Part shown: positions 1-5,238 of the stretch, in pieces
Numbering within the stretch: position 1 is the stretch's first letter
Layout: each line of letters begins with the position of its first letter
From: Actinomycetes bacterium
GTDB taxonomy: Bacteria > Actinomycetota > Acidimicrobiia > Spongiisociales > UBA5794
DNA: 5,238 nt
Assembly (NCBI GenBank): GCA_024275815.1
Contig: JAJRYI010000321.1
Coordinates: forward strand, 1 to 5,238
Direction: 5' to 3'
Program-made: the position numbers and the translations under genes
Notes under the pieces: generated by a model
Told to the model about the DNA's origin: nothing
What the model saw: the letters and a program-made list of their open reading frames with translations, nothing else
Database searches by the model: none

Positions 1-212
1 GCACCGGCGAGTGCCCCGACCGTCGGCCATCGTTTCATGAAGGACTCGAACTTCGGGATGACACGATCCACCTGCGTCTGCTGAAGCATCACCTCCGACA
101 CGAGTGTCGCGTACGGATCGTCGATATCTCTCCACGGCAGCCTCCGGGCATGGGCCCGATACCAAGCGATGAGCGACTTGTTGCGCTCACCGTTCGAGAC
201 GTTCTGCGTCAC
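1..212 (-). CDS. mutY: A/G-specific adenine DNA glycosylase MutY, N-terminal part (3' end outside window)
   Basis: MutY is a cytoplasmic base-excision repair enzyme that removes adenine mispaired with 8-oxoguanine, preventing G:C to T:A changes. Only 70 complete codons are visible. Reading from the GTG at 212, the protein shows AWYRAHARRLPWR (residues 16-28, the usual LPW motif near the N-terminus), DPYATLVSEVMLQQTQVDRV (32-51) and the PKFESFMKRWPTVGALAGA segment. The SEVMLQQTQV block is the MutY signature and contains the Glu (residue 40) matching the catalytic Glu37 of E. coli MutY; endonuclease III lacks this Glu. The helix-hairpin-helix, catalytic Asp, iron-sulfur cluster and NUDIX-like domain would lie beyond the window. 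The GTG start overlaps the pknB TGA by four bases (GTGA) with no clear Shine-Dalgarno, so translation is probably coupled to pknB. The family call is firm; completeness of the gene cannot be judged. Confidence 0.93.
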   Translation of the reverse strand, partial: MTQNVSNGERNKSLIAWYRAHARRLPWRDIDDPYATLVSEVMLQQTQVDRVIPKFESFMKRWPTVGALAG

Positions 213-2503
213 GGAGCCGCGACGTAGACGACCACACCGACATCGGTGCCCTGAGGGACGGAGGCACCGGCGGCAGGATCCTGTGATGCGATCGTTCCGA
301 CAAGGCCCGCGTCGGGGGTCTGGATCTCCCCCGTCTGTATGACCGTACCGAGCCCGACGCTCGTTGCGAGGGCCTGGGCGTCGGGGACGGTCATCGTCGT
401 GAAGTCGGGTACGTCAGGTTGATAGAGGTAGATCGTCACCTGGATGAAGCTGCCCTCGTCCACGACCGTCGTGGCGACAGGGTCCTGTGATGCGACGGTT
501 CCGTCGAGACTCTGATCGTTCGTCACCGTCGTACCGAGGAGATCGACGTTGAGCCCAACCGCTGTGGCCGCGTCCTGGGCTTGTGTGATCGTCATCGACG
601 TGAGGTCGGGGACGACGACCTGCTGGACGACTCCCAACTTCACCGTCACCTCTGAGCCAACCTCCACCGTGGTTCCGGTAGTCGGTGCTTGTTCGGTGAT
701 CTTGCCGATGAGGCCGGAGCTGATGGGAACCTCGACGGTGTCGGGACTCACGACGACGAGGAGACCGAGATCGCCGAGGGCACGACGAGCCTGCTCGACC
801 GACATACCTGCGAGATCAGGGACATCGACCGGTTCCGGGCCTTTGCTGACGATCACGAAGATCGTGGCATCTCTCGGAACTGTTTGTCCGGTCGCCGGGT
901 TGGTCTCGATCACGAAACCCGCGAGAACGTCGAGGGAGAACTCCTCTTGCGTCTCGACGTTCGTGAACCCTGCCCGTGTGAGCTCGAGCACGGCGGTGTC
1001 CGCCGTCTTTCCCGAGACGTTCGGTATCTGGATCGCCGATGGTCCGCTCGATACCACGAGATCAACGGCTGTTTCGGGAGGTGCGGTCGTTCCGCCGGAG
1101 GGCGTCTGGGCGATGACGATGTTCTCGTCCGTGTCCTCGGTGAAGACGTACTCGATCGTCCCGACGATGAAGCCCTGTGACTCGATGCGGGTTATGGCGA
1201 CGTCCCTGTTCTCACCGATGAGGTTCGGGATACCGAACTCCTCCGGCCCCAGCGAGGTCACGACGTTCACGAAGCTCCCGGGCTCGAGTTCGGTATCGGC
1301 CGGTGGCTCTGTGCGGATGACGAAGCCGGCCGGGATCTCATCGTGAGCTTCCCTCACCTCCGTCACCTTGAGGTCGAGTTCCTGAAGAGTGAAGAACGCG
1401 TCTTGTGCGGGAAGGCCCGCCAGATCGGGGACACTGACCGTCGATGCGACGGCGTCTCCACCCGACAGGAGGCGGAGGAGGAGCCACAGGCCGACTAGCA
1501 GGACGACGACCAGGCCTCCCACGGCGAGCCAGTACGACGTCTGAGATCGCTCATCTGCCGGGGCTTCGAACGTCTGGGTCGCAGGGGGGGCGCCACCCAT
1601 GGGGGCGGGTACCGCTGCGGCCGGTGGAGGGATCATTGCTGTAGCGGCACCTGCCATGACCGCAGCAGCGGCAACCGGCTCGGACCCACCGAGGTAACGC
1701 AGGAGATCGTCCCTGAACGCGTCTGCAGTCTGGTATCGATCTGCCGGATCCTTTTGCATGGCGTGAGCGACGATTGCAGAGATCTCCGGTGGGACATCAG
1801 GGTTCACCTGATCTGCAGTGGTGGCGGTCTCTGAGACGTGTTGGTAGGCGACGGCGACGGGGCTATCACCGGTGAAAGGAGGCTTTCCTGCGAGGCTCTC
1901 ATAGAGCACGATGCCGAGCGAGTACACGTCGGAGCGTTCGTCTGCGGGTAGGCCCTGTGCCTGTTCGGGTGAGAAGTACGTTGCTGTACCGATGACGGCG
2001 CCTGTACGGGTCAGCTCCTCAGAGTCGTCGAGGGCACGTGCGATACCGAAGTCGGTGACCTTCACTGCCCCATCGGTAGTGATCATGATGTTTCCCGGCT
2101 TGACGTCGCGGTGGTACACGCCGTGCTGGTGCGCGACGGCGAGGGCGGCCGCTGTTTCGGCTGCGATCTCAGCAGCTCGTCGGGGGAGGAGAGCGCCTTC
2201 GCTCTTGAGGATCTGACGGAGGGTCCGGCCCCGGATGAGTTCCATCACCATGAAGTAGGTGCCGTTGTCCTTCCCCCAGTCGTAGATGGCAACGATGTTG
2301 GGATGGGAGAGGTTCGCAGCTGCCTGAGCTTCACGACGGAACCTCGAGACGAACGCTTCGTCCGATGCGAAGTTGGCGTGCAGGACCTTGACGGCGACGG
2401 CGCGATTCAGCAGGGCGTCTTCGGCTTCATAGACGTCAGCCATCCCGCCTCTAGCGAGATGCTTGACGATCCGGTATCTGTCGGAGAGAACACGGTTTTC
2501 CAC
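209..2503 (-). CDS. pknB: Transmembrane Ser/Thr protein kinase PknB with six PASTA domains
   Basis: This is a eukaryotic-like membrane kinase that senses peptidoglycan fragments or lipid II outside the cell and phosphorylates division and wall-synthesis proteins inside. From the GTG at 2503 it has 764 residues. The kinase domain spans about 9-271: glycine-rich loop LARGGMADVY (16-25), ATP-binding Lys39 in VAVKVL, Glu58 in FRREAQ, catalytic HRDVKPGN (131-138, Asp133), DFG (151-153), activation-loop Thr165 and Thr167 in LTRTGAVIGTATY (matching autophosphorylated Thr171/Thr173 of M. tuberculosis PknB), SPE (178-180) and SDVYSLG. A Pro/Ala-rich linker (272-323) leads to one membrane helix (about 324-346). 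The rest is six PASTA repeats at about 356-421, 424-489, 491-557, 559-626, 629-694 and 696-761; M. tuberculosis PknB has four. Start choice: the GTG puts eight residues before DRYRI, as in the family, whereas the open frame to 2605 is translated repeat DNA. An in-frame Shine-Dalgarno is weak (GGAAG about 13 bases upstream). All kinase catalytic residues are present, so an active enzyme is expected. Confidence 0.95.
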   Translation of the reverse strand: MENRVLSDRYRIVKHLARGGMADVYEAEDALLNRAVAVKVLHANFASDEAFVSRFRREAQAAANLSHPNIVAIYDWGKDNGTYFMVMELIRGRTLRQILKSEGALLPRRAAEIAAETAAALAVAHQHGVYHRDVKPGNIMITTDGAVKVTDFGIARALDDSEELTRTGAVIGTATYFSPEQAQGLPADERSDVYSLGIVLYESLAGKPPFTGDSPVAVAYQHVSETATTADQVNPDVPPEISAIVAHAMQKDPADRYQTADAFRDDLLRYLGGSEPVAAAAVMAGAATAMIPPPAAAVPAPMGGAPPATQTFEAPADERSQTSYWLAVGGLVVVLLVGLWLLLRLLSGGDAVASTVSVPDLAGLPAQDAFFTLQELDLKVTEVREAHDEIPAGFVIRTEPPADTELEPGSFVNVVTSLGPEEFGIPNLIGENRDVAITRIESQGFIVGTIEYVFTEDTDENIVIAQTPSGGTTAPPETAVDLVVSSGPSAIQIPNVSGKTADTAVLELTRAGFTNVETQEEFSLDVLAGFVIETNPATGQTVPRDATIFVIVSKGPEPVDVPDLAGMSVEQARRALGDLGLLVVVSPDTVEVPISSGLIGKITEQAPTTGTTVEVGSEVTVKLGVVQQVVVPDLTSMTITQAQDAATAVGLNVDLLGTTVTNDQSLDGTVASQDPVATTVVDEGSFIQVTIYLYQPDVPDFTTMTVPDAQALATSVGLGTVIQTGEIQTPDAGLVGTIASQDPAAGASVPQGTDVGVVVYVAAP
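221..619 (-). repeat. PASTA domains 5 and 6: in-frame tandem duplication still visible in DNA
   Basis: The last two PASTA units of pknB (unit 5 at about 422-619, unit 6 at about 221-418) share protein motifs (VPDxTxMTxxxAQ near the start, GTxASQDP near the end) and also DNA. Positions 274-299 match 478-503 at 23 of 26 bases (offset 204), and 391-412 match 592-613 at 19 of 22 bases (offset 201, a one-codon difference). PASTA units 1 to 4 show the fold pattern but no such obvious DNA match by eye. This suggests that unit 5 or 6 arose by a fairly recent duplication; motif constraint explains part of the similarity. Confidence 0.7.
1466..1534 (-). other. Single transmembrane helix of PknB
   Basis: Residues about 324-346 of PknB (from the GTG start) form an uninterrupted hydrophobic stretch, YWLAVGGLVVVLLVGLWLLL and following, preceded by a polar DERSQTS segment and followed by a short Ser/Gly/Asp-containing spacer into the first PASTA unit. 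This places the kinase in the cytoplasm and the six PASTA units outside the membrane, the standard topology of this family. Confidence 0.9.
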
Positions 2504-2550
2504 GTCTCGGAGGGTACTTCCGAATGAGGGATAGCCATGGGAACTAGGAC
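2504..2550 (-). promoter_or_regulatory. Leader between the repeat array and the pknB start
   Basis: This 47-base piece lies between the heptamer array and the GTG at 2503. It contains GGAAG about 13 bases before the GTG, a weak and distant Shine-Dalgarno, and an ATG at 2538-2536 that is out of frame with pknB. I see no convincing -10/-35 pair. If pknB has its own promoter it would lie here or in the repeats; otherwise pknB depends on read-through from pbpA. Confidence 0.35.
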
Positions 2551-2648
2551 AGATGTCAGATGACAGACGCCAGACGACAGATACCAGGACACAGAGCACA
2601 GACACCAGACGGAGGTCTGTGATCTGTCGTCTGTCCTGTTATCTGTCG
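2551..2648. repeat. Head-to-head array of degenerate 7-bp repeats between pbpA and pknB
   Basis: On the plus strand, nine consecutive heptamers run without interruption from 2551 to 2613: AGATGTC, AGATGAC, AGACGCC, AGACGAC, AGATACC, AGGACAC, AGAGCAC, AGACACC, AGACGGA (loose consensus AGAYGMC). From 2614 the orientation flips: GGTCT, GTGATCT, GTCGTCT, GTCCT (a 5-base unit), GTTATCT, then GTCG to 2648, which are the same units read in reverse complement. The period of seven is incompatible with coding. The array enters the 3' end of pbpA: its last Asp and Arg codons and its TAA stop lie inside repeat units. I do not recognise this as a named repeat family. It could be an expanded microsatellite-like array, a copy of a dispersed intergenic repeat, or a protein-binding array. 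Confidence 0.85.
2575..2648 (-). other. Long imperfect hairpin spanning the pbpA stop codon
   Basis: Positions 2575-2591 and 2632-2648 are inverted repeats of 17 bases with one mismatch (CGACAGATAcCAGGACA against CGACAGATAaCAGGACA). Inside, 2597-2603 (CACAGAC) pairs perfectly with 2615-2621 (GTCTGTG), leaving an 11-base loop and an asymmetric internal loop of 5 and 10 bases. In the transcript this forms a long stem that includes the pbpA stop codon. No run of U follows on the transcript side, so a classical intrinsic terminator is unlikely. It could slow polymerase, set the 3' end of a processed rodA-pbpA message, or be a by-product of the inverted repeat array. Confidence 0.6.
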
Positions 2649-4105
2649 AAGAACTCGGTAAGTACCTTCTGTGCGATCGGGGCGGCGACACTTCCACCTG
2701 TCGCCGTCTCACCGAAGTTGCCCCCGGACTCCACGACGACGGCGATCGCTATGGAGGCGTCTTCCGGCCCGGCCTCGACGGGCCCGAACCCGATGAACCA
2801 TGCGTGGGGTGGCCGCTCGCTCACCTCCGCGGTTCCTGTCTTGCCCGCGATCCGCACACCGGGGACGGCAGCGTTCGTGGCGGTTCCCGAGATCACGACC
2901 TGCTCCATCATGTCCGCGAGGACGGCAGCGGTCGCCGGACTCATGGCACGCTTCCAGCGTTGTGGTGCGGTGACCTGTTCGATCGTTCCATCTGAAGTGA
3001 AGACGTCCGTGACGAGGTACGGCTTCATGATCGTCCCCCCATTGGCTACGGCGGCAGCCGACAGCGCCATGAGAAGGGGCGTCGTTTGGACATCACGCTG
3101 GCCGATGGCACTCTGGGCGGTGGCCGGGGGGTTGTTCTCGATCGATCCCTGGCCGGGGAAGAACGACGTCAGCACGGGCAGATCGAACGGCACTTCCCTG
3201 TTGAAGCCGAATTTGGTGGCGGTCGTCCCCAGGTCGTCCCCGCCGATGTCCATACCAAGCTGGCCGAACACGGTGTTGCATGACCGGATGAACCCGATCT
3301 TGAGGGTGACGGAGTTCCCGTCGTTGCACACCTTCCCGTTGAAGTTCGCAATGGTCGATTCGCTGCCGGGCAAGACGAGTTCTACGGGATCGTCGAATAC
3401 GGTGGAGGGACTCACGACGCCGAAGTCGAGGCCGCTTGCCGCCGTGATCACCTTGAAAACGGATCCCGGGGGGTAGGTCTCGTCGATCACCCGGTTCCGG
3501 AGTGGTTCGTCGGGGTCGGCTTCGAGGGTGTTGCCAGCCTCGCCGGCATCGGAGCTGATCAACGTGTTCGGATCGAAACTCGGGTAGCTGACCATGGCGA
3601 GTATCGCCCCGGTCGTTGGGTCGATCACAACGATCGCCCCCTTCTGGTCACCGAGGGCTGCGGCCGCGACTTTCTGGAGCCCGTGGTCGATCGTCACGGT
3701 GATCCCACGAGGCCTGGTGTCACCACCGAGGAGGCCGTTGAGAACCCCCGAGATCGTTGCGTCGCGGTCGGAGACGAGTTCGTTGGACCACACAGACTCG
3801 AGGCCACGGGTTCCGAAGAGGACCGATGTGTACCCAACGGTGTGCGCGTACAGATCTCCCTGCGGGTAGGTACGTTCGTAGAGTTTCGGATCGTCGGGGG
3901 AGGGTGTCGACACTGCGAGGAGGACCTGGTCCGACGTCACGATCGGTCCGCGCTCTCGGCCCGTTCGTGACGCTGCAACGCGTGCGTTGCGAGCATCGTC
4001 ACGGTACTGGGGGCCTTTGACGACCTGGATGTAGGTGACGGCGGCGACGAGGAGGATGAACGCACCGAAGATGGCGTAGGCGGCGCGTCGCAGAGCGATG
4101 TTCAC
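2639..4105 (-). CDS. pbpA: Class B penicillin-binding protein PbpA (peptidoglycan transpeptidase)
   Basis: PbpA is a membrane-anchored D,D-transpeptidase that crosslinks stem peptides outside the membrane and works with a SEDS glycosyltransferase. The 488 residues match the size of M. tuberculosis PbpA. An uncleaved membrane anchor lies at about 9-28 (YAIFGAFILLVAAVTYIQVV), followed by the PBP dimerisation region (RGPIVTSDQVLLA, about 52-64; GTRGLE, 98-103) and the transpeptidase domain from about 155. All three active-site motifs are intact: SVFK (Ser215 nucleophile, Lys218), SCN (275-277) and KTG (422-424, in AGKTGTAEV), with HAWFIGF after it. The GTG start at 4105 overlaps the rodA TGA by four bases and has a strong Shine-Dalgarno, so it is translated with rodA. 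No PASTA domain is attached, which separates it from PonA2-type proteins. The stop codon and last two codons lie in the heptamer repeat array. Confidence 0.96.
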   Translation of the reverse strand: MNIALRRAAYAIFGAFILLVAAVTYIQVVKGPQYRDDARNARVAASRTGRERGPIVTSDQVLLAVSTPSPDDPKLYERTYPQGDLYAHTVGYTSVLFGTRGLESVWSNELVSDRDATISGVLNGLLGGDTRPRGITVTIDHGLQKVAAAALGDQKGAIVVIDPTTGAILAMVSYPSFDPNTLISSDAGEAGNTLEADPDEPLRNRVIDETYPPGSVFKVITAASGLDFGVVSPSTVFDDPVELVLPGSESTIANFNGKVCNDGNSVTLKIGFIRSCNTVFGQLGMDIGGDDLGTTATKFGFNREVPFDLPVLTSFFPGQGSIENNPPATAQSAIGQRDVQTTPLLMALSAAAVANGGTIMKPYLVTDVFTSDGTIEQVTAPQRWKRAMSPATAAVLADMMEQVVISGTATNAAVPGVRIAGKTGTAEVSERPPHAWFIGFGPVEAGPEDASIAIAVVVESGGNFGETATGGSVAAPIAQKVLTEFFDR

Positions 4106-5238
4106 GCTCTCTCCTCATGGGATATGCGAAGGAGAAGTGCAAGGATCGTCATGCTCGCGAGGAGAGATGATCCGCCGTAGGACATGAACGGCAACGTGAT
4201 GCCGGTGACGGGTAGCAACCGCACGACCCCGCCGATGATGATGATGGCTTGAAGCGCGATCACGATTGCAAGCCCTCCAGCGAGGTACTTCCTGAATCGA
4301 TCACGAGCCCGAATAGCGATGCCGAAGGCGGCGGCGATCAGGAGAGCGAATCCAGCGATGATCGCAAGCGAGCCTGCGAACCCCATCTCCTCTGCGATCG
4401 CGGCGAAGATGAAATCGGTGGTCGCTGCAGGGATGAGATCGGGGCGTCCGAGCCCGATCCCTGATCCGGTCAGGCTTCCCGAACCCATGGCGAAGAGTCC
4501 CTGGACCGTCTGGTACCCCGCATCCGAGAAGTAGTCGAACGGGCTTATCCACGCCTGGATGCGGCGTTGGACGTGGCCGAACACGTTGTACGCAAGGACG
4601 CCTGCGGCCAGAGTCGTGACCGCTCCAGCGATCACGTAGAACGAGCGGCTGGTAGCGATGTAGAGCATGCCGATGAACAACGCGAACAAGAGCAGCGACG
4701 CCCCGAGGTCGCGCTGATAGATGAGGACGACGAACGCAACGGCGGCGGCGATCATGACGGGTCCGAGGTGGCGGGGTTCGGGGATCTTGAACGGACCGAT
4801 CTTGCGGTCGACCAGCGACATCGCGTTCGCGTTCTCGGCGAGGTACGACGCAAGGAAGATGGTGATCAGCACCTTGGCGATCTCACCGGGCTGGAAGCTC
4901 AGTGTGCGAGCGGTTCCCGGCACGATGACCTGAACCCACAGGCGGGAGCCGTTGATGGTTGCCCCATGCAGGACCCACGAATCCGGGAGCAACGGGAGGA
5001 GGAGGAGGCCAACACCGACAGCGAGGGCGAGATACCGGTATCTGCGGAGCACCTCGACGCCGGTATCCGAGAGAAGGAGGAGTGTCCCAGCGGCTGCTGC
5101 TGCTGCGATGAGCAGTGACCATCGCTGGATCGCAGCGAGGTCGCCGTTGAGTCGGTAGATCTCGGTGAATCCAACAGCCGACAGGAACGCAGCGGTCGGC
5201 ACCAGCAGGCTCGATGCCCCCGGGGCCCACCGGCGAAC
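4102..5238 (-). CDS. rodA: SEDS-family peptidoglycan glycosyltransferase RodA (5' end outside window)
   Basis: RodA is a polytopic membrane enzyme that polymerises lipid II into glycan strands, paired with a class B PBP. The frame is open to the window edge: 12 codons lie upstream of the internal GTG at 5202, and VRRWAPGASSLLVPTAAF there matches the RodA/FtsW segment before a membrane helix, so 378 residues are visible and roughly the first 80-100 are missing. Visible marks (numbered from the edge) are the INGSRLW segment (105-111), FQPGEIAK (115-122), QRDLGASLLLF (175-185), GYQTVQGLFAMGSGSLTGSG, TDFIFAAIAEEMG with the Asp matching catalytic Asp262 of E. coli RodA (residue 275, codon 4414-4416), and the SEDS signature LPVTGITLPFMSYGGSS (342-358). 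Many hydrophobic helices separate them. RodA rather than FtsW is chosen from its place directly before pbpA and pknB; FtsW normally sits in the mur-fts cluster. Confidence 0.93.
   Translation of the reverse strand, partial: VRRWAPGASSLLVPTAAFLSAVGFTEIYRLNGDLAAIQRWSLLIAAAAAAGTLLLLSDTGVEVLRRYRYLALAVGVGLLLLPLLPDSWVLHGATINGSRLWVQVIVPGTARTLSFQPGEIAKVLITIFLASYLAENANAMSLVDRKIGPFKIPEPRHLGPVMIAAAVAFVVLIYQRDLGASLLLFALFIGMLYIATSRSFYVIAGAVTTLAAGVLAYNVFGHVQRRIQAWISPFDYFSDAGYQTVQGLFAMGSGSLTGSGIGLGRPDLIPAATTDFIFAAIAEEMGFAGSLAIIAGFALLIAAAFGIAIRARDRFRKYLAGGLAIVIALQAIIIIGGVVRLLPVTGITLPFMSYGGSSLLASMTILALLLRISHEERA
4106..4119 (-). promoter_or_regulatory. Ribosome binding site for pbpA
   Basis: On the minus strand the sequence before the pbpA start reads CATGAGGAGAGAGC followed by GTG. 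GAGGAG is a strong Shine-Dalgarno about six bases from the GTG at 4105. It lies inside the last codons of rodA, which supports this GTG as the real start even though the two frames overlap by four bases (GTGA). Confidence 0.75.

Noticed and set aside
549..1346. A 265-codon plus-strand open frame
   Set aside because: It lies opposite the PASTA region of pknB and is rich in Ser, Thr, Val and Arg, as expected from reading GC-rich coding DNA backwards. It has no domain I recognise and no start signal.
2407..2538. ATG at 2538 as a start (MAIPHSEVPS...)
   Set aside because: It is out of frame with the kinase and ends at 2407 after about 43 residues with no family resemblance.
2515..2565. Promoter for pknB (CTGACA as a -35-like box on the minus strand)
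   Set aside because: CTGACA is part of the repeat array, and the nearest TATCCC-like box sits at about 20 bases spacing with a poor match. This is not enough to call a promoter.
2551..2648. CRISPR array
   Set aside because: Units are 7 bp, contiguous and without spacers, and the orientation flips midway.
2575..2648. Intrinsic transcription terminator after pbpA
   Set aside because: The stem is long but interrupted, and no T run follows on the coding-strand side. At most it is a pause or processing structure.
2553..3476. A 307-codon open frame on the plus strand
   Set aside because: It is antisense to pbpA, whose three catalytic motifs are intact. The translation is low complexity with no recognisable family, and it begins in the heptamer repeat. 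Long antisense frames are common in GC-rich DNA.
4567..5118. A 183-codon plus-strand open frame rich in charged residues
   Set aside because: It is the antisense of the hydrophobic rodA helices, which gives charged translations. RodA is supported by its SEDS signature and catalytic Asp.

Overview
The window carries part of a cell-wall growth and signalling operon, all on the minus strand and reading from high to low coordinates: a SEDS glycosyltransferase (rodA, 5' end cut by the window), a class B penicillin-binding protein (pbpA), a transmembrane Ser/Thr kinase with six PASTA domains (pknB), and the first 70 codons of the adenine glycosylase mutY (3' end cut). The rodA-pbpA-pknB order is the conserved actinobacterial envelope cluster, which in mycobacteria and relatives reads pstP-rodA-pbpA-pknA-pknB. 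Together with GC-rich DNA, GTG starts and close matches of the proteins to actinobacterial family patterns, this points to an actinobacterium. An uncultured or Acidimicrobiia-like lineage is possible, but the class cannot be fixed from this window.

Layout. 4102-5238: rodA, no start visible. 2639-4105: pbpA, whose GTG start overlaps the rodA stop by four bases (GTGA) behind a good Shine-Dalgarno. 2504-2638: the only intergenic gap, about 135 bp, mostly filled by an unusual head-to-head array of 7-bp repeats that also forms a long imperfect hairpin and runs into the last codons of pbpA. 209-2503: pknB, best started at the GTG at 2503; an open frame up to 2605 exists only because the repeat array happens to be open. 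1-212: mutY, again with a GTGA four-base overlap with the pknB stop.

Function. RodA polymerises lipid II into glycan strands, PbpA crosslinks them, and PknB senses muropeptide or lipid II through its extracellular PASTA domains and phosphorylates envelope and division proteins. MutY removes adenine mispaired with 8-oxoguanine and has no obvious link to the wall, so its tight coupling to pknB is a notable piece of gene order. There is no pknA between pbpA and pknB. No RNA gene, CRISPR array, insertion sequence or convincing terminator is visible. The least ordinary piece of DNA is the heptamer array between pbpA and pknB. The next most notable is the enlarged PASTA region, whose last two domains still resemble each other at the DNA level.
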